DNA of 8,352 nt, from the NCBI GenBank assembly GCA_003123965.1, contig NNSL01000435.1, positions 1-8,352 of the forward strand, given 5' to 3'. The translations under genes were made by a program, and so were the position numbers. Below, in pieces: positions 6,440 through 8,352 of this stretch; position 1 is the first letter of the stretch, and every line of letters begins with the position of its first letter. The notes under the pieces are model-generated. The model saw only the letters and a list, made by a program, of their open reading frames with translations. It ran no database searches and had not been told where the DNA came from. The DNA is from Balneolaceae bacterium SMO_bin1. Lineage in GTDB: Bacteria > Bacteroidota > Rhodothermia > Balneolales > Balneolaceae.

Positions 6440-7852
6440 TTAAAAGTTCATACTAAACTCCAGTAACCCCTGCGTATCTTCAGGACTAAAGGCTACCTCA
6501 ACGCGAAATAGAAAATCGGTGGCCGTCATAAAACGAAGGCCGGTACCTACAGAGCTGTTGAATCGACTAAAACTAATTTGGCCAAACTCCCGAAACACCT
6601 GGCCCTGGTCCGTAAAAATAACTGCATCCCACGTATCCCAAATCGGCCAGCGGTACTCAACCGTTACAAGCAGTGATCCTAAATCCCGAAAGCGGTCCTG
6701 CTCATAGCCGCGCAAATTATCCGGATCACCAAGTATGCTTTGTTTGTAAAACGGCACAATATCATTGCCGAGTGGGTAACGTTTTTCAAGGCGGGTACGT
6801 ATGGCTAACCGACGGTTTTGCGGCAGAAACGGGAGCGGGAAGAACTGCTGCCAATCTCCGTAGTAGTTCAAGAAATCGTAATTGGGCGAATCTACCGCGG
6901 TATTGTAGCTTATACCGGCATCGAACAACGCGCCTGAATACACGCGTACCTTGGTCTGCTTAAAATCATAGCTTGAGGTTACGGTACTGACAAGATTGCT
7001 GTTTGTATTTTCAGACAATGCATTGCGGCGATCAAAGGTGGCTGAAATTCCTGCATTTGCGAGCGTTGGCTTGCCAACATTTAGGCTTTGCAGGTTTTCA
7101 AGATCTTCTATTGGCGTTCCTGCATCCGTTCTGGTGCCCACATTTTTTATCACCGCGTGATCTATGCCGCCGCTCAATGAGGCCAGCAAATTTCGTTGAA
7201 TCAAATATCCCAGCTCCAATTGCAAACTGTACTGTTCAATACCGTAGTCAACCTCATTTTCGGCTGATCCACTATTACCGCCCAGAAAAATATCCTGATC
7301 GTCATTTTGACGAATATTTCCGTTCACATTAACTTGATACCGGCGCTGTTCATTGGGCGGAACTTTATAGTTGGCCTGCCACTTAAAATTGGTTGGATTA
7401 GTATAAAAGGTCGTCAGATCTAGCGAGTGCCCTACGTTAAATAGATTACGGTTGAAATAGGTAATACCTGCAGCAAAATCTGTTCGGCCGCCGACCGAAA
7501 ATGTAGGGTAAAAACCAGCTGTACCAGCATCATTAAGGAAAAAGTTTGATAGCCGGGTAAAAACCTGCTTTTCCTGTGCATAGATCATACCCCACTTTAG
7601 AGGTGAAATTGCAGCATAAAAGATGGTTGCCGGCGCCTTTAGTACTTGTCGCCCGAACGTGGGATCTGCACTATATGGTATTGAGTCTGGGTGAACATCT
7701 TGATAAGATGTGTCGGCGAATGCCTGCAGGAAGTTAAAATGCTTCCCATCAGTAATTTTTGACGTATTTGACTGAGCTTTAACGGGCAATATCGAACCCG
7801 CAAACAGGTAAACGAACAGGCTAAGAAGGCAATATGTAATGTTTTTGTACAA
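6440..7852 (-). CDS. Outer-membrane beta-barrel of the BamA/TamA (Omp85, surface antigen) family, no POTRA domains
   Basis: A 470-residue outer-membrane protein. The signal peptide has a Lys-bearing start, a hydrophobic stretch (8-24) and probable signal peptidase I cleavage after VKA (24-26), with Gln next. The mature part is made of alternating amphipathic strands with Asn/Gly-rich turns. Near the C-terminus is the Omp85 hallmark L380-R381-G382-Y383, then an EYRWPIW strand (399-405), FTDQGQVF (413-420) with the Asp-x-Gly usual in the family, SVGTGLRF (434-441), and a final strand ending in Phe470, the outer-membrane targeting residue. About 100 residues precede the barrel, too few for a normal set of POTRA repeats and without their pattern. 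The start is TTG (7850-7852), with an in-frame stop two codons upstream; no ATG offers a better signal peptide. It is first in an operon with the lipoprotein. Confidence 0.87.
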   Translation of the reverse strand: MYKNITYCLLSLFVYLFAGSILPVKAQSNTSKITDGKHFNFLQAFADTSYQDVHPDSIPYSADPTFGRQVLKAPATIFYAAISPLKWGMIYAQEKQVFTRLSNFFLNDAGTAGFYPTFSVGGRTDFAAGITYFNRNLFNVGHSLDLTTFYTNPTNFKWQANYKVPPNEQRRYQVNVNGNIRQNDDQDIFLGGNSGSAENEVDYGIEQYSLQLELGYLIQRNLLASLSGGIDHAVIKNVGTRTDAGTPIEDLENLQSLNVGKPTLANAGISATFDRRNALSENTNSNLVSTVTSSYDFKQTKVRVYSGALFDAGISYNTAVDSPNYDFLNYYGDWQQFFPLPFLPQNRRLAIRTRLEKRYPLGNDIVPFYKQSILGDPDNLRGYEQDRFRDLGSLLVTVEYRWPIWDTWDAVIFTDQGQVFREFGQISFSRFNSSVGTGLRFMTATDFLFRVEVAFSPEDTQGLLEFSMNF

Positions 7853-7905
7853 TGTTCACGACAATATTAATAGAACTGCGTATTTTCTAATGCATCTCCG
7901 CCTTT

Positions 7906-7913
7906 CAAAATTA
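7906..7913 (-). promoter_or_regulatory. Bacteroidetes-type -7 element for the barrel-lipoprotein operon
   Basis: The minus strand reads TAATTTTG, an exact TAnnTTTG match, with TTTT about 17 bp upstream in the -33 position. The transcript would start near 7900, giving a leader of roughly 48 nt to the TTG start at 7852. The leader begins near AAAGGCGGAG followed by a three-codon ATG-CAT-TAG, out of frame with the barrel gene. Confidence 0.55.
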
Positions 7914-8175
7914 CGCACTTTTCCAATATTAAAATATATGAAGCTATCAGATTTTGCCTCTGTGCTTGGAAGCAGAGCCTGCTAACGAGATAAAATCACG
8001 ATTAGTTCAACAATTAACCGATCTTGCATACGAAATTATGATGCGGCTAGTTACTTAAAATGGTACGGCAGAGTGGATATTTATATAAGGACGGGGTGCA
8101 AATGATTGATTAAGGGGCTGCCCAACTCCTACTTTGTACGTTATTTCAAACTATCTCCAATAGAAAAAACACGCT
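7914..8175. other. Non-coding stretch without recognisable features
   Basis: All six frames are broken by stops at short intervals. The longest candidate on plus is a 31-codon ATG frame at 7893-7988 with no ribosome site or recognisable product. I see no tRNA, clear terminator hairpin or tandem repeat. The sequence is AT-rich and may hold the 3' untranslated region of the minus-strand frame ending at 8176 and the upstream promoter region of the barrel operon. Confidence 0.5.
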
Positions 8176-8352
8176 TCATTTCGGCGCCAAAGACATATAA
8201 CGATATTCCGTGCGCTCAATATTTGGGCCCCTTCGCGCGCTGGCCATCACACCACCGTCTGCAAAAAAGTGAACACAGTACGAGCAGGTGGTACAAGACC
8301 AAAGAAATTTATTGTTGGTGTCGAATTGGTAAGGAATACGATACTCAAGCTT
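8176..8352 (-). CDS. C-terminal fragment of an unidentified minus-strand ORF cut by the right edge
   Basis: The minus strand is open without a stop from the window edge to TGA at 8176-8178, giving 58 residues. Composition looks protein-like: KLEYRIPYQFDTNNKFLW, then a C-x2-C-x2-C cluster (SCTTCSYC), HFFADGGVMASARRGPN, ending EYRYMSLAPK. I do not recognise the family. The three cysteines could bind metal or be chance. It has the same orientation as the downstream barrel operon but is about 320 bp away, so it is probably a separate unit. The opposite strand is also open over the same codons (8164-8352) but has no ATG and looks less protein-like. The call rests only on open frame and composition. 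Confidence 0.35.
   Translation of the reverse strand, partial: KLEYRIPYQFDTNNKFLWSCTTCSYCVHFFADGGVMASARRGPNIERTEYRYMSLAPK

Noticed and set aside
6673..7332. Plus-strand ORFs opposite the barrel gene
   Set aside because: They are antisense to a complete outer-membrane protein; Cys/His/Arg-rich composition is typical of shadow frames.
7955..7985. Possible hairpin CTCTG...CAGAG
   Set aside because: The stem is only 5 bp plus a wobble pair, with no U tract on either strand; not convincing as a terminator.
8164..8352. Plus-strand open frame at the right edge
   Set aside because: It has no ATG and only a late GTG, and its composition is less protein-like than the opposite strand; open length alone is not enough.

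Overview
The window looks like chromosomal DNA from a member of the Bacteroidota/Balneolota (Rhodothermota-like) lineage, with moderate GC content. The evidence is a Bacteroidetes-type TonB with a proline/acid-rich linker, three matches to the TAnnTTTG -7 promoter element of this group placed just upstream of genes, and weak or absent Shine-Dalgarno sequences. No phage, insertion sequence, CRISPR array or plasmid function is visible.

Layout from left to right. (1) The 3' part of a tonB-like gene (+) ends at a strong bidirectional terminator. (2) Facing it is a two-gene minus-strand operon, a DUF1844 protein followed by a Nudix hydrolase, coupled by a TAATG stop/start overlap. (3) A divergent intergenic region of about 155 bp leads into DUF1015-serC (+). 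SerC (phosphoserine aminotransferase) is interrupted by an apparent single-T insertion. (4) A rhomboid-family intramembrane protease (-) converges on serC. (5) Its promoter is back-to-back with that of tRNA-Thr(CGT) (+). (6) A two-gene minus-strand operon follows: an Omp85/BamA-type outer-membrane barrel without POTRA domains, then a 572-residue lipoprotein whose core resembles a degenerate or atypical protein-kinase fold. (7) The last 500 bp hold the promoter of that operon, about 260 bp without a recognisable gene, and an open reading frame that runs off the right edge on the minus strand and ends at 8176.

Functional themes are envelope biology (TonB, the Omp85 barrel with its lipoprotein, rhomboid) and serine/PLP metabolism (DUF1015 with SerC). 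The two most interesting items are the barrel plus kinase-like lipoprotein pair, which I cannot assign to a described system, and the DUF1015 protein. DUF1015 carries a ParB/SerK-like DGHHR motif beside serC, which suggests a small-molecule kinase role in serine metabolism. Both are inferences from motifs and context, not demonstrated functions.
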